Counted from the stretch's first letter, positions 50,563-61,006 are shown. The stretch is DNA of 64,000 nt from Croceicoccus mobilis (GCF_001661965.1 NZ_LYWZ01000025.1:310001-374000); one strand, 5' to 3'. Notes: generated by a model from the letters alone, not told the origin. A program made the numbers and translations.

Positions 50563-51479
50563 TGCTGCGTTTCATCGCCACGCGCCTGTTGCAGGGCGTG
50601 CTGGTCCTCCTGGCGATTTACGCCGTAACCTTCTTTCTGGTGGCCGCGACACCGGGCAGCCCGTTCAGCTCCGAACGCGCGATCAGCCCCGAAATCCTCG
50701 CCCAGATCGAAAGCTTCTACGGCTATGACAAGCCGGTGACGGAGCGTTTCGTGACCTCCATCACCAATGTGCTGCATGGCGAATTCGGCCCTAGCGCCGT
50801 TTATGCCAACCGCACCGTCACCCAGATCATCGGCGCCAGCTTCCCGGTTTCGGCTAAGCTGGGTCTGTTCGCGCTGGCCGTGGCGCTGGGCATCGGCATT
50901 CCGGTCGGCATCCTTGCAGCGGTCAGGCAGAACAGCTGGCTCGATTACCTGCCCATGTCGATCTCGATGGGCGGCATCTGCCTGCCGACTTTCGTCATGG
51001 GCCCCTTGCTGGTGCTGATCTTCGGCCTGATCCTTGAATGGCTGCCGGTGGCGGGCTGGTTTGGCTGGGAATATACGATCCTGCCATCGCTGACGCTGGG
51101 CCTGTATTACGCGGCTTACTTCGCGCGACTGACGCGTGGCGGCATGCTGGAAATGCTCAATCAGGACTGGGTGCGAACCGCCCGCGCCAAGGGCGTACCG
51201 GAGCGCACGATCATCTGGAAACACTGCCTGAAGGGCGGTTTGATCCCGGCGATTACCTTCCTTGGCCCTGCGCTGGCCGGCATCATTTCCGGCAGCTTCG
51301 TCGTCGAAACGATCTTCCAGATCCCCGGCCTTGGCCAATGGTTCGTGAAGGGCGCGCTTAATCGCGACGACTTCCTGATCCTTGGCTGCACCGTGCTTTT
51401 CGCCGCGCTTATCGTGGTGATGAACCTGATCGTCGACATCGTTCAGGTCGCGCTCAATCCGCGCCTCAAATACGAATAG
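50562..51479 (+). CDS. oppB: Oligopeptide ABC transporter permease OppB
   Basis: A 305-residue permease with six helices and the EAA-loop region NQDWVRTARAKGVPERTIIW that contacts the ATPases. The N-terminal helix MLRFIATRLLQGVLVLLAIY and the family segment IPGLGQWFVKGALNRDD are typical of OppB. It overlaps oppA and is followed 14 bp later by oppC. Confidence 0.94.
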   Translation: MLRFIATRLLQGVLVLLAIYAVTFFLVAATPGSPFSSERAISPEILAQIESFYGYDKPVTERFVTSITNVLHGEFGPSAVYANRTVTQIIGASFPVSAKLGLFALAVALGIGIPVGILAAVRQNSWLDYLPMSISMGGICLPTFVMGPLLVLIFGLILEWLPVAGWFGWEYTILPSLTLGLYYAAYFARLTRGGMLEMLNQDWVRTARAKGVPERTIIWKHCLKGGLIPAITFLGPALAGIISGSFVVETIFQIPGLGQWFVKGALNRDDFLILGCTVLFAALIVVMNLIVDIVQVALNPRLKYE

Positions 51480-51493
51480 TCGGACCCAAGATT

Positions 51494-52432
51494 ATGAGCG
51501 ATCATTCCGAAACCGCCGTCCTTGCCGACGAACCCGTACCCCCGCCGACCGAGGCGAGCGAAATTGCGGCCGAAGAGCTGGAGGAAGGTTCTTCCCTTTG
51601 GCGCGATGCGTGGCAACGGCTGCGCCGCAACAAGCTGGCTTTGGCGAGCCTTTTCATCTTCCTCGCCATCTGCCTGTTCTGCGTCGCGGGGCCTTGGTTC
51701 TCGCCCTATAATGCCGATGCGCAGGATCTTTTCCTTGGCGCCGTAGGGCCAAGCTGGGCGCATCCTTTCGGCACCGATACTTTGGGCCGCGACCTGATGG
51801 TCCGCGTGATGGAGGGTGGGCGCATCTCGCTTCTCGTCGGGCTGGTCGCGACCATGGTCGCGCTGCTGATCGGCGTGATGTATGGCGCGGTGGCGGGTTA
51901 TCTCGGCGGTAAGGTCGACAGCGCCATGATGCGGTTCGTCGACCTGCTTTACGCGCTTCCCTTCACGATCTTCGTCATTTTGCTGATGGTCGCCTTCGGG
52001 CGCTCGCTCTGGCTCATCTTTGTCGCCATCGGCGCGATCGAATGGCTGACGACGGCGCGCATTGTGCGATCGGGCGTGCTGGGGCTTAAGAAGCAGGAAT
52101 TCGTGGAAGCCGCCAATTCGCTGGGCTTTTCCCATATGCGCATCATCGTGCGGCACCTGATCCCCAATGTGCTCGGCCCGGTCATCGTGGTCGCCACGCT
52201 GACAGTTCCTGCCGTGATGCTGCTGGAAGCGTTCCTCTCCTTCCTGGGCCTTGGCGTGCAGCCGCCTGACGCATCGTGGGGCGTACTTATCAACGAGGGG
52301 CAGCAGAACATGGAAATCTTCCCGTGGATGCTGATCTTCCCTGCCTTTTTCTTTGCGCTCACGCTCTTCTGCCTGAATTTCCTCGGCGATGGCCTACGCG
52401 ACGCGCTCGACCCCAAGAGCGCGAAGGACTGA
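51494..52432 (+). CDS. oppC: Oligopeptide ABC transporter permease OppC
   Basis: A 312-residue permease with an acidic N-terminal extension of ~35 residues, then LWRDAWQRLRRNKLALASLF, the family start. FGTDTLGRDLMVRVMEGGRI and the coupling loop FVEAANSLGFSHMRIIVRHL are OppC hallmarks. It pairs with OppB to form the membrane channel. It starts 14 bp after oppB. Confidence 0.94.
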   Translation: MSDHSETAVLADEPVPPPTEASEIAAEELEEGSSLWRDAWQRLRRNKLALASLFIFLAICLFCVAGPWFSPYNADAQDLFLGAVGPSWAHPFGTDTLGRDLMVRVMEGGRISLLVGLVATMVALLIGVMYGAVAGYLGGKVDSAMMRFVDLLYALPFTIFVILLMVAFGRSLWLIFVAIGAIEWLTTARIVRSGVLGLKKQEFVEAANSLGFSHMRIIVRHLIPNVLGPVIVVATLTVPAVMLLEAFLSFLGLGVQPPDASWGVLINEGQQNMEIFPWMLIFPAFFFALTLFCLNFLGDGLRDALDPKSAKD

Positions 52433-52436
52433 TTTT

Positions 52437-53470
<1,034 letters not shown>

Positions 53471-53474
<4 letters not shown>

Positions 53475-54466
53475 GCGATTTCCTCGTCCTCGACGATCTC
53501 AAGACCCATTTCGACCTCGGCAACAAGGCATTCTCCCGCCAGTCGAAGGGCGTGGTGAAGGCGGTCGACGGCATTTCGCTGACCGTGCAGGAGGGTGAGA
53601 TCCTTGGCCTTGTCGGCGAATCCGGCTGCGGCAAATCGACGCTGGGGCGCACGATCCTGCAACTGATCAAGCCGACATCGGGCCGCGTCATTCTGGAAGG
53701 GCGCGAATTGAATGCGCTTCCGGAAAAGGAATTGCGCAAGGCGCGCATCGATTTCCAGATGATCTTCCAGGATCCCTATGCATCGCTGAACCCGCGCATG
53801 ACGGTGATGGACACGCTGGGCGAAGCAGTGCGCACCCGCCACCCTGAGCTGAAGGGTGAAGCCCTGCGTGCCCGCATTGCCGAATTGATGCGAACCGTGG
53901 GCATGAACCCGGCCCAGATGCGCCGCTACCCCCACGAATTCTCGGGCGGCCAGCGCCAGCGCGTCGCAATCGCCCGTGCATTGGCGCCCGAACCCAAGCT
54001 GATCATCGCGGACGAGCCCGTTTCCGCCCTCGACGTCTCGATCCAGTCGCAGATCCTCAATCTGCTCAAGGATCTGACGCGCAAGATGGGCCTGACGATG
54101 ATTTTCATCAGCCATGATCTGTCTGTCGTGCGCTATATCGCCGACCGTATTGCGGTGATGTATCTTGGCAAGATCATCGAACTTGGCAGCGCAGAGGACA
54201 TCGTTGACGATCCGCTGCACATCTACACCCGCGCATTGATGAGCGCGATCCCGCGCCCCGATCCGCGGCTTGAACGCAGCCGCAGCCGCATCGTGCTGGA
54301 AGGCGATCCGCCAAGCCCCATGAACCCGCCATCGGGGTGCAATTTCTGGCCGCGGAGCCCCGTGCAGCATGACGATTACATGAAGAGCCACGAGCCTGTA
54401 TTCGAGGAAATCGTGCCGGGCCATTATGCCGCCAACTGCCCGTTCTGCCTGCAAAAACAGTCTTAG
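53471..54466 (+). CDS. oppF: Oligopeptide ABC transporter ATPase OppF
   Basis: A 331-residue ATPase, the partner of OppD. Walker A is GESGCGKSTLGRT, signature SGGQRQRVAIARAL, Walker B LIIADEPVSALDVS, with the C-terminal oligopeptide segment and CPFCLQKQS tail. It overlaps oppD by ATGA and completes the five-gene operon. A short hairpin (54484-54502) follows without a T-run. Confidence 0.94.
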
Positions 54467-54556
54467 GTAACAGTCCCTAGCCCCGCCCAAACACACTGGG
54501 CGTAATGATAGGATAAGCCAGTTCCGGATCTTCTCATCACATGAGGATAACGGGAC

Positions 54557-55066
54557 TTGGCATTTGCAGGCTTACGTAAGCGCGCAGCGCGCAGGAAGGT
54601 ACGGCTGCATGGCCGGATGCGATCGAACTGCGACTGGATCGATCTAAGCATCCGGAACCTGTCGAAAAAGGGCCTGATGGCCGAAACCGACGATCCGCCC
54701 GGTCGGGGCCATTATATCGAGATAAGGCGAGCCGATCACATCTTCGTGGGCCGGGTCGTCTGGTCCAGCGGGCGCTGCTTTGGCGTGATGCTGTCGGATG
54801 AGGTCAATATCGATTCGGTTGTCGCCGGTTTTGCCAATGACAACAGCGGCGGCAAGGTCCCGGGCATGGAGCGCCGCGTTCATTCCGACAGGCATGGCAG
54901 CGTGCAAATCTTGGCTAAGCCCAGTGACTGGCGCTGGCTGGGTCAGCTGCTCGAGCGCGCTTCACTGGTGCTGTTCGGCGCCGCCCTTGTCGGAACGTTC
55001 GCCTATACCAGCTATGGCGCAATGGCCAATTCGATGAGCGCGATAACAACGGCGCTCCAACCCTGA
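54557..55066 (+). CDS. PilZ-domain protein with C-terminal membrane anchor
   Basis: A 169-residue protein. The PilZ domain has both canonical half-motifs: RRKVR near residue 12 and NLSKKGLM near residue 34, so it should bind c-di-GMP. Residues ~135-155 (ERASLVLFGAALVGTFAYTS) are hydrophobic and end in a short polar tail, giving a single membrane anchor. The start is TTG 54557, with the purine-rich ACGGGA just upstream. It is the last chromosomal gene before the integrated element. Confidence 0.75.
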   Translation: MAFAGLRKRAARRKVRLHGRMRSNCDWIDLSIRNLSKKGLMAETDDPPGRGHYIEIRRADHIFVGRVVWSSGRCFGVMLSDEVNIDSVVAGFANDNSGGKVPGMERRVHSDRHGSVQILAKPSDWRWLGQLLERASLVLFGAALVGTFAYTSYGAMANSMSAITTALQP

Positions 55067-55101
55067 ACAGGGCGTGATCTGCTGAATATGAAAGAGGAGG
55101 G

Positions 55102-55173
55102 TGGTGGACGCACTTGGGCTCGAACCAAGGACCCGCTGATTAAGAGCCATGATCAGAGGGTCCTAGCGCGTCC
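55102..55173 (-). other. Left attachment site: displaced 3' fragment of a tRNA-Lys(CTT) gene
   Basis: Read on the minus strand, 55146-55102 is the 3' half of a tRNA: CTCTTAA anticodon loop (CTT), the variable loop, the T arm with TTCGAGC, acceptor TGCGTCC and ACCA. A normal D arm and the 5' anticodon-stem strand are missing, and the adjoining sequence to 55173 (starting GGACGCG) could pair with the acceptor. Two 12-bp arms with one mismatch, GGACCCGCTGAT and ATCAGAGGGTCC, flank an 11-bp spacer (55141-55151), a typical core-site layout for a tyrosine integrase. The integrase gene starts 105 bp away. It is not expected to give a working tRNA. Confidence 0.65.
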
Positions 55174-55277
55174 GCATGGGTCCAAGAATGGCGGAAATCT
55201 GCGATTCATAGTCCGCATTGTTCTTGAAATGTTCGCCAGTATCCACTACAAAAAGCTACCTAAGGTAGCAGGTACAT

Positions 55278-56549
55278 ATGGCGAACAAAGTAGGTTTGAC
55301 GGATGCGAAGATCGCAGGGCTGAAGGCGCCGACTGCGGGTCAGGTTGAGCTCGCCGATGGTATCGTACCCGGCCTCAGGCTCCGCATGGGTGCCAGTGGT
55401 ATCAAGACGTACATTCTGCGCAAGCGGGTTCAGGGCAAATGGTTGAATGTGACAATCGGACGCCATGGGCCAAGCTTTACACTGGCCCATGCCCGAAAGA
55501 AGGCGCGCGATCTGCTTGTCGATGTCGAGCAGGGCAAGAGCATCGCCAGAAAGGCGGGGGCAAAGAGAAAGGGATCAAAAGGGGTCGGGACAGTCGCGGA
55601 GCTCTACGAGACGTACCTTGCTCAGCAGATCGAGGGCAAAAAGCGGAGCGCGAGGGAGTTCGATCGAGTGTTCCGAAAATACATCGAGCCCGAGATTGGA
55701 GACCGGCTCGCGGACTCCATTACCCGAAGTGACGTGAGCCGCTTCGTTGAGAAAATTGCGTTCGAGCGGGGCAAGGAAACCCTGACGATGGCGCGCATCG
55801 TGTATCGCCATCTTTCGACCTTCTACACGTGGGCGCTCACCAGACTTGAGCATATGCCAGCCAACCCCTGCCGGGATGCGTGGCGCCCGAAGCGGAATGA
55901 GCCTCGCGACCGTGTACTCAGCGACCGTGAGCTTGCTGCGCTGTGGCAATCTGCTGTTGAGGATGGCTATCCGTTCGGCCATCTCGTGCAGATGCTTATT
56001 CTTACGGCTCAACGCAGAGGTGAAGTGCTTGATGCGGCGTGCGATGAGTTCGACTTCAAGGCGAAAGTCTGGACAGTTCCGGGCGATCGAGCGAAAAACG
56101 GCAAAGCGAATGTGGTGCCGCTATCCGCCCAGGCCCTGGCAGTCATTACCGAGATATTCATGGCGGCTGGCATCGACCCCGACGAGGCCCACAAGCAATC
56201 CCAGATCCTGTTGGCATCGAAGGTCACCAATACGAACAGCGTTAGCGGACTATCCAAGGCCTGGAAACGGATCAGAGGAAGCGTGGACGAGAAGCTCGGC
56301 TACGAGGCCGGACACTTCACAATGCATGATATTCGACGGACGGTGGCGACCGGACTCCAGCGTCTTGGCATACCCTTGGTGGTTTCTGAGGCGGTCCTCA
56401 ATCACCAGTCAGGATCAGCTATGGCTGGCGTCGCTGGGGTCTATCACCGTCACCAGTATACCAACGAGAAACGGGAGGCGTTGGCGCTGTGGGGTAAGGA
56501 GGTAATGCAGATTGCAGCCAAGTACCCAGTCGAAGTCAAAGACGGCTAA
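55278..56549 (+). CDS. int: P4-type tyrosine integrase (DUF4102 N-terminal domain)
   Basis: A 423-residue tyrosine recombinase. The N-terminal DUF4102-type arm-binding region opens GLTDAKIAGLKAPTAGQ with DGIVPGLRLRM. The SAM-like domain spans about 105-200. Catalytic residues are Arg in LTAQRRGEVLDAA, the HxxR in HDIRRTVATGL, a histidine in NHQSG, and the Tyr in GVYHRHQYTNEK. It should integrate and excise the element at the tRNA-Lys site just upstream. It converges on the lytic transglycosylase. Confidence 0.92.
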   Translation: MANKVGLTDAKIAGLKAPTAGQVELADGIVPGLRLRMGASGIKTYILRKRVQGKWLNVTIGRHGPSFTLAHARKKARDLLVDVEQGKSIARKAGAKRKGSKGVGTVAELYETYLAQQIEGKKRSAREFDRVFRKYIEPEIGDRLADSITRSDVSRFVEKIAFERGKETLTMARIVYRHLSTFYTWALTRLEHMPANPCRDAWRPKRNEPRDRVLSDRELAALWQSAVEDGYPFGHLVQMLILTAQRRGEVLDAACDEFDFKAKVWTVPGDRAKNGKANVVPLSAQALAVITEIFMAAGIDPDEAHKQSQILLASKVTNTNSVSGLSKAWKRIRGSVDEKLGYEAGHFTMHDIRRTVATGLQRLGIPLVVSEAVLNHQSGSAMAGVAGVYHRHQYTNEKREALALWGKEVMQIAAKYPVEVKDG

Positions 56550-56557
56550 TCTCACAG

Positions 56558-56580
56558 GGGTTCGCAACCGCTACGAACCC
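56558..56580. terminator. Hairpin between convergent integrase and lytic transglycosylase genes
   Basis: GGGTTCG (56558-56564) pairs with CGAACCC (56574-56580) around a 9-nt loop. It lacks a clear T-run, so it is only a possible shared terminator. Confidence 0.35.
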
Positions 56581-56635
56581 GTCCAGCTAGAGACCGCAGC
56601 ATGATGACCGTGCTCTGGCCATTGTGGGTCGATCT

Positions 56636-57292
56636 TTAGAAACGCCATTGTCGAAGGACCTCTCGAACATATCCGGGCGTCTCGCCATTCCGGGGAATGC
56701 CACCTGCGCGTTCCACGGCGCCGGGACCCGCATTGTAGGCAGCCACCGCGAGGTGAACCACGCCGAACTTGTCGAGCATCTGCCGCAGATACCGCGCCGC
56801 GCCGAAGATGTTGGCCATAGGATCGAAGCGATTGAAGACCCCGAGTTCTTTGGCCGTGGCTGGCATCAGCTGTCCAAGACCTGCTGCGCCTGCAGGGCTG
56901 ACGGCAAAGGGGTTGTATCGAGATTCTGTCCATACGAGCGCATCGAGCAGGCCCGCGGGCAATGAGTACTTCGCTTCTGCCGCATAGATGTGGGGAAGGT
57001 AGCTTGCTCGCCTGAAGCCGGACGGGCCACGTGCGGCCTTGGGTTCGTATCTGTATGGCAGGTTCACCCGGCCATTTTGTGGAACAGTAAGACCAGATGC
57101 TGGGCCGGCCTGACGGGATGACCATAGCCCATGCTCGACCAGCTGGAAGCCGTTCGATGTTTCAGCAATCCGGATGCCTTCGGAGTGACTGGCGGGGGCT
57201 GCGATTGTGGCTGGCGCGGACAAATCCTGGGCTCTGGCGGAGGTAGCAGAGGTGATCGCGAAGCCTGCGACCAAGATAGCTTTCATTGTCAT
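56636..57292 (-). CDS. Lytic transglycosylase, SLT type
   Basis: A 218-residue exported muramidase-like enzyme. [19 protein letters not shown] followed by RAQ is a signal peptide. The SLT domain (~110-215) has the catalytic Glu in [33 protein letters not shown] and [17 protein letters not shown]. Such enzymes locally open peptidoglycan, as VirB1 does for conjugation machinery or phage entry proteins do; the target here is unknown. ATG 57292 is chosen, with GAGAA upstream. It diverges from the primase-like gene. Confidence 0.88.
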   Translation of the reverse strand: MTMKAILVAGFAITSATSARAQDLSAPATIAAPASHSEGIRIAETSNGFQLVEHGLWSSRQAGPASGLTVPQNGRVNLPYRYEPKAARGPSGFRRASYLPHIYAAEAKYSLPAGLLDALVWTESRYNPFAVSPAGAAGLGQLMPATAKELGVFNRFDPMANIFGAARYLRQMLDKFGVVHLAVAAYNAGPGAVERAGGIPRNGETPGYVREVLRQWRF

Positions 57293-57323
57293 TTCTCGAT
57301 CCCTGTATAGCCGAATCGAGTGA

Positions 57324-57338
57324 GAACATATAAAGAAC
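57324..57338. promoter_or_regulatory. LexA-type SOS box (GAAC-N7-GAAC)
   Basis: GAAC at 57324 and at 57335 are separated by the AT-only spacer ATATAAA. This is the direct-repeat form known for alphaproteobacterial LexA (GTTC-N7-GTTC on the other strand). It is in the intergenic gap 32 bp from the transglycosylase start and 80 bp from the primase-like gene. Confidence 0.5.
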
Positions 57339-57417
57339 ATATGAAGTAGGAAAATGGTTTGGCGCTGGTGCAGAGCGGAGGCTGAGCAGGGAGGGCACCT
57401 CAACCGGGAGAAGGTCG

Positions 57418-58314
57418 ATGCCCCCGTTAGACAATGCTCATCAACTCGAACGCCGCGCCCGCACCATTGTCGAAAGCCTTCAGGGGAAATGGAGTCGGGG
57501 CAAAGGCATGTGCTGCTGCCCGGCGCATGATGACCGAACTCCTTCACTAAGCGTGACGCTGGGAAGAAAGGCGATCCTGTTTCATTGCTTCGCAGGATGC
57601 TCGAACGAGGAGGTCATTGCGGCACTGGACCGCCAGGGTGTTCGCAGCCGTGACCTGTTCGATGGCTCTGGTGCCGTGGCCGCTGATCGACCGGATAAAA
57701 GCGCCTTCAATGCCAACGCGCGGCGTTTGTGGCACTCGGCGACGGCGATCTCCGACAGCCCTGCCGAAGGATACCTTGCGAAGCGCGGGATCCTGCGTGC
57801 CTCTGATCAGCTCCGTTATCTCGAGCGCACGCCGCTCGGACCACGTGGTGCGGTCCAGTTCCTCCCTGCAATGTTGGCGGCAGTCACAACCGACATCGGC
57901 ATAATCGCGATACACAGGACATTTCTCGACGCGCCGAACGCAAAGCTCGCCGGTTTCGATCGGCCAAAGCGTGCGCTTGGCAGCCTTGGCTGTGGTGCTG
58001 TCAGACTGGCCCCGCCAGCAGCGGGCCGGTTGGGCCTTGCCGAAGGTATCGAAAGTGCGCTGTCAGCCATGCAGATGTTTGGCGTCCCTTGCTGGGCAAC
58101 GCTTGGTAACGAGCGGTTCGGCCTCGTCGCGATTCCAGAGAGTGTGCGCGAGCTCCACTTGTTCATCGACAATGATCCAGGAGGCGAACTCGCGGATCAG
58201 CGCGCGCGAAAGGCCTTTTCTGCATCAGGCCGTGTGATCCGCTCGCGAGTGCCAGCATCGACCGGTTTCGACTGGAACGATGAACTTACGGCGAGGCTTG
58301 CTCGGAAAACCTGA
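57418..58314 (+). CDS. CHC2/Toprim primase-like protein
   Basis: A 298-residue protein with a primase-style CHC2 zinc site ([15 protein letters not shown] with [12 protein letters not shown]) at residues ~32-65 and a Toprim domain from ~180 with [18 protein letters not shown] and [12 protein letters not shown], which hold the acidic Mg-binding residues. It lacks the helicase-binding end of DnaG. In mobile elements such proteins prime replication or conjugal transfer. ATG 57418 follows GGGAGAAGG. A 75-bp gap separates it from the helicase gene. Confidence 0.85.
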   Translation: MPPLDNAHQLERRARTIVESLQGKWSRGKGMCCCPAHDDRTPSLSVTLGRKAILFHCFAGCSNEEVIAALDRQGVRSRDLFDGSGAVAADRPDKSAFNANARRLWHSATAISDSPAEGYLAKRGILRASDQLRYLERTPLGPRGAVQFLPAMLAAVTTDIGIIAIHRTFLDAPNAKLAGFDRPKRALGSLGCGAVRLAPPAAGRLGLAEGIESALSAMQMFGVPCWATLGNERFGLVAIPESVRELHLFIDNDPGGELADQRARKAFSASGRVIRSRVPASTGFDWNDELTARLARKT

Positions 58315-58389
58315 TCAGCGAGCCAGAGGGGAGGGAGCCTTCGGCTGATTGAGGCCTGCGAGACGCAGGACCTCGTCAGGAGGTTTCCC

Positions 58390-60861
58390 ATGCCCGACTC
58401 TTCCCTCGCTTTCGCATTCGATCCACCATCTCCGCCGCTTGTCGTGACGGCAGCCAAAGCAATGGCGTTGCAATTGGCAGCAGGCAGCGCGCTTTCGCGC
58501 AGCGACATCAACCGCATCATGACGGACCACTTCGGTGGAACCGATGCACTCGGGGCATGGTCAGTCCGTGATGCTCACGCTGCGCTCGAGCTGGCGCAGG
58601 TTCAACACCTGCAAGCATCAGATCAAGTCCAGCCCACGAGCACGATCGACGAGGCGGAACAGTTCTTCTGCGGCCTCGATGCCCGAGTTCCGACCCAGAG
58701 CAATCGCAGCGACGAGCAGATCGAATGGCAGCAGTTTGCAACGCCGCCGCGCCTTGCCTGGCTTGCTGCTCGGGCCTGCGCGCTGGCCACTGGCGAACTT
58801 GTGCTCGAACCATCGGCCGGAACGGGGATGCTCGCGGTCTGGACCGCCAAGGCCAGCTCGCGCCTTGCCCTCAACGAAATCTCGCTGCTTCGCCGCGACT
58901 GCCTGAGCGCCTTGTTCCCTGCGGCCCGAGTGACCGGCTATGACGCTGAGCTGATCGACGAACTGCTCGATCCAGCCATCATCCCGAGCGTCGTGCTGAT
59001 GAACCCTCCCTATTCCCACGGCATTGAGCGAGGGCACGATAGTCACACTGGCTCGCGCCATCTGCGGTCGGCCTGGAACCGTCTGGCGTCCGGGGGGCGG
59101 CTTGTCGCGATCATGCCTGAATGGTTCGACTGTGCGAAGTTCTTGGCGGGGTTGAAGGGACCGATCTCGCTGCGGCTCATTGCCGACGTCGAACGCGCGT
59201 TCGTCAGACAGGGCACCGGCATCACCACGCGGCTGTTGGTCTTCGACAAGGTGGAAGGCTCCCATGAGCCTGTCGCTATCCGCACAAACGACTTTCGCCA
59301 GCTGGTCGATCTTGTTGATGCTTTGCCGGCTCGCGCCAGCTTGGAGGCTGTTACTGAGCAATCGAGCCTTCCGGCTCGTGCGCCGTTTCGCCTTGTGGCG
59401 GTGCCGCGCAGGCCGTTGCCTACACCAGCGAGGATCACTCCTTCAGCCTACGCCATCGGGTCGCTTACCTACCAGTCGCTTGAAACCCCTGCGCCGGTCG
59501 CCCCTCAGGTCGGCCACTATCTGCCCTATCGCCCCAGCCGGATCGTGATCGATGGCGCGGCCGAGCATCCAACGCCGCTCGTCGAGTCCGTCGCCATGGG
59601 GTCGATCTCGGCACCCAAGCCGGACGCGGTGCCGCAGCTGCCCGACGGGCTTATCGCCAAGGGAATGCTGTCTGCTGCCCAAGCAGAGACCCTGATCTAC
59701 GCCGCCAGCGCTCACGCCCGCGATCTTCCCGGCCGGTTCGAGCCCGAGGACAAGGGCTGTTCGCTCAAGGCCTCGGCGGAAGGTCAGGTCTACCGACAGG
59801 GCTACTTCCTTGGGGACGGCACCGGCGCTGGTAAAGGACGCCAGGTCGCGAGCGTCATTCTCGATCGCTGGGTGCGCGGCGAGCGCCGCCATATCTGGAT
59901 TTCGAAGAACGAGGCGCTGCTCGAAGACGCGCGCCGCGACTGGGCCGCCCTTGGCGGCCTGCCGATCGACATCCAGCCGCTGGCGTCCTGGAAGCTGGGC
60001 ACCCCCATCGCAATGCGCGACGGCATTCTCTTCGTCACTTATCCAACCCTGCGTTCAGGCCGGAGCGACGCAACGCGGCTTGACCAGATCCTAGCCTGGG
60101 CCGGTGAAGACTTCGAGGGCGTGATCGTGTTCGACGAGGCGCACGCCATGGCCAATGCTGCTGGCGGCGAAGGATCGCGAGGCAAGGTCAAGGGATCGGA
60201 GCAGGGTATCGCTGGCGTGCGCCTGCAGAACCTCCTGCCCCGCGCACGGGTGCTCTATGCTTCGGCAACAGGTGCGTCCGACGTCAACAATTTGGCCTAT
60301 GCGACCCGCCTTGGGCTGTGGGGGCCGGAGACCGCCTTCGCTAATCGCGAGGCGTTCGTTGCCGACATTCGCGACGGCGGCATCGCCGCGATGGAACTGG
60401 TTGCGCGGGACCTCAAGTCGCTCGGCCTCTACACCGCCCGGGCCCTTTCATTCGCCGGTGTCGAGTACGAGATCCTCGAGCATTGCCTGACCGAGGATCA
60501 GATCGCGGTCTACGATGCCTATGCTGAGGCCTGGGCGATCATCCACGCCAACCTGCGCGACGCGCTGGAAGCCACGCGGATCGTCGACAGCGAGACCGGG
60601 GGAACGCTCAACTCCGGTGCCAAGTCCGCAGCGCTGTCGATCTTCGAGGGAACCAAGCAGCGCTTCTTCGCGCAGCTGCTTCTGTCGATGAAGCTCCCCA
60701 GCTTGCTGCCCGCGATCGATACGGCGATTGCCGACGGTCACGCTGTTGTCGTCCAGCTTGTCTCTACGGCAGAAGCCATGCTCGACCGCCGGCTTGCTGA
60801 CCTGTCTGACGAGGAGCGCGAAGCTCTCGAGATCGACCTCTCCCCGCGGGAATATGTTTAA
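58390..60861 (+). CDS. Strawberry-notch-type helicase with N-terminal methylase-like domain, truncated by insertion
   Basis: An 823-codon frame. Residues ~135-275 have LEPSAGTGM and LMNPPYSHGIERG, an N6-adenine methylase-like pattern. From ~430 the helicase domain starts, with Walker A GDGTGAGKGRQVA (~475), DEAH in VIVFDEAHAMAN (~582) and LYASATGAS. Family members of this kind usually extend well beyond 1000 residues. The frame stops abruptly after ALEIDLSPREYV at the palindrome where a RIT element begins, so the C-terminal helicase half is missing and the gene is probably inactive unless a truncated form works. GAGG and a long purine tract precede ATG 58390. Confidence 0.82.
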   Translation: MPDSSLAFAFDPPSPPLVVTAAKAMALQLAAGSALSRSDINRIMTDHFGGTDALGAWSVRDAHAALELAQVQHLQASDQVQPTSTIDEAEQFFCGLDARVPTQSNRSDEQIEWQQFATPPRLAWLAARACALATGELVLEPSAGTGMLAVWTAKASSRLALNEISLLRRDCLSALFPAARVTGYDAELIDELLDPAIIPSVVLMNPPYSHGIERGHDSHTGSRHLRSAWNRLASGGRLVAIMPEWFDCAKFLAGLKGPISLRLIADVERAFVRQGTGITTRLLVFDKVEGSHEPVAIRTNDFRQLVDLVDALPARASLEAVTEQSSLPARAPFRLVAVPRRPLPTPARITPSAYAIGSLTYQSLETPAPVAPQVGHYLPYRPSRIVIDGAAEHPTPLVESVAMGSISAPKPDAVPQLPDGLIAKGMLSAAQAETLIYAASAHARDLPGRFEPEDKGCSLKASAEGQVYRQGYFLGDGTGAGKGRQVASVILDRWVRGERRHIWISKNEALLEDARRDWAALGGLPIDIQPLASWKLGTPIAMRDGILFVTYPTLRSGRSDATRLDQILAWAGEDFEGVIVFDEAHAMANAAGGEGSRGKVKGSEQGIAGVRLQNLLPRARVLYASATGASDVNNLAYATRLGLWGPETAFANREAFVADIRDGGIAAMELVARDLKSLGLYTARALSFAGVEYEILEHCLTEDQIAVYDAYAEAWAIIHANLRDALEATRIVDSETGGTLNSGAKSAALSIFEGTKQRFFAQLLLSMKLPSLLPAIDTAIADGHAVVVQLVSTAEAMLDRRLADLSDEEREALEIDLSPREYV

Positions 60862-60886
60862 TGTTGAGCTCAACATTACACATATT
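60851..60886. repeat. 36-bp near-perfect palindrome at the helicase/RIT junction
   Basis: Positions 60851-60886 are an inverted repeat with the centre in GAGCTC (60866-60871) and a single mismatched pair at 60858/60879. The helicase stop codon lies within its left arm. It is probably the left terminal structure of the RIT element, or a hairpin end created on insertion. Confidence 0.8.
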
Positions 60887-61006
60887 CTTTGCAGTCGCAG
60901 TTTATGTCGAGCGTGGTGGCGGGAGGCGCAGGTTTCCTTCGGTTTTCCATGATTTCACTCCAGATAATTACGGTTCCCTCGACCTCAACAAGTCGAAGGA
61001 ACCAAC

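Noticed and set aside
54484-54502. A terminator after oppF (CGCCCA/TGGGCG hairpin).
   Set aside because: The stem is only 6 bp and no T-run follows on either strand, so I did not call it a feature.
55102-55173. A functional tRNA-Lys gene.
   Set aside because: The D arm and 5' strand of the anticodon stem are missing, although the acceptor and T arm look right. A displaced fragment of an attachment site fits better.
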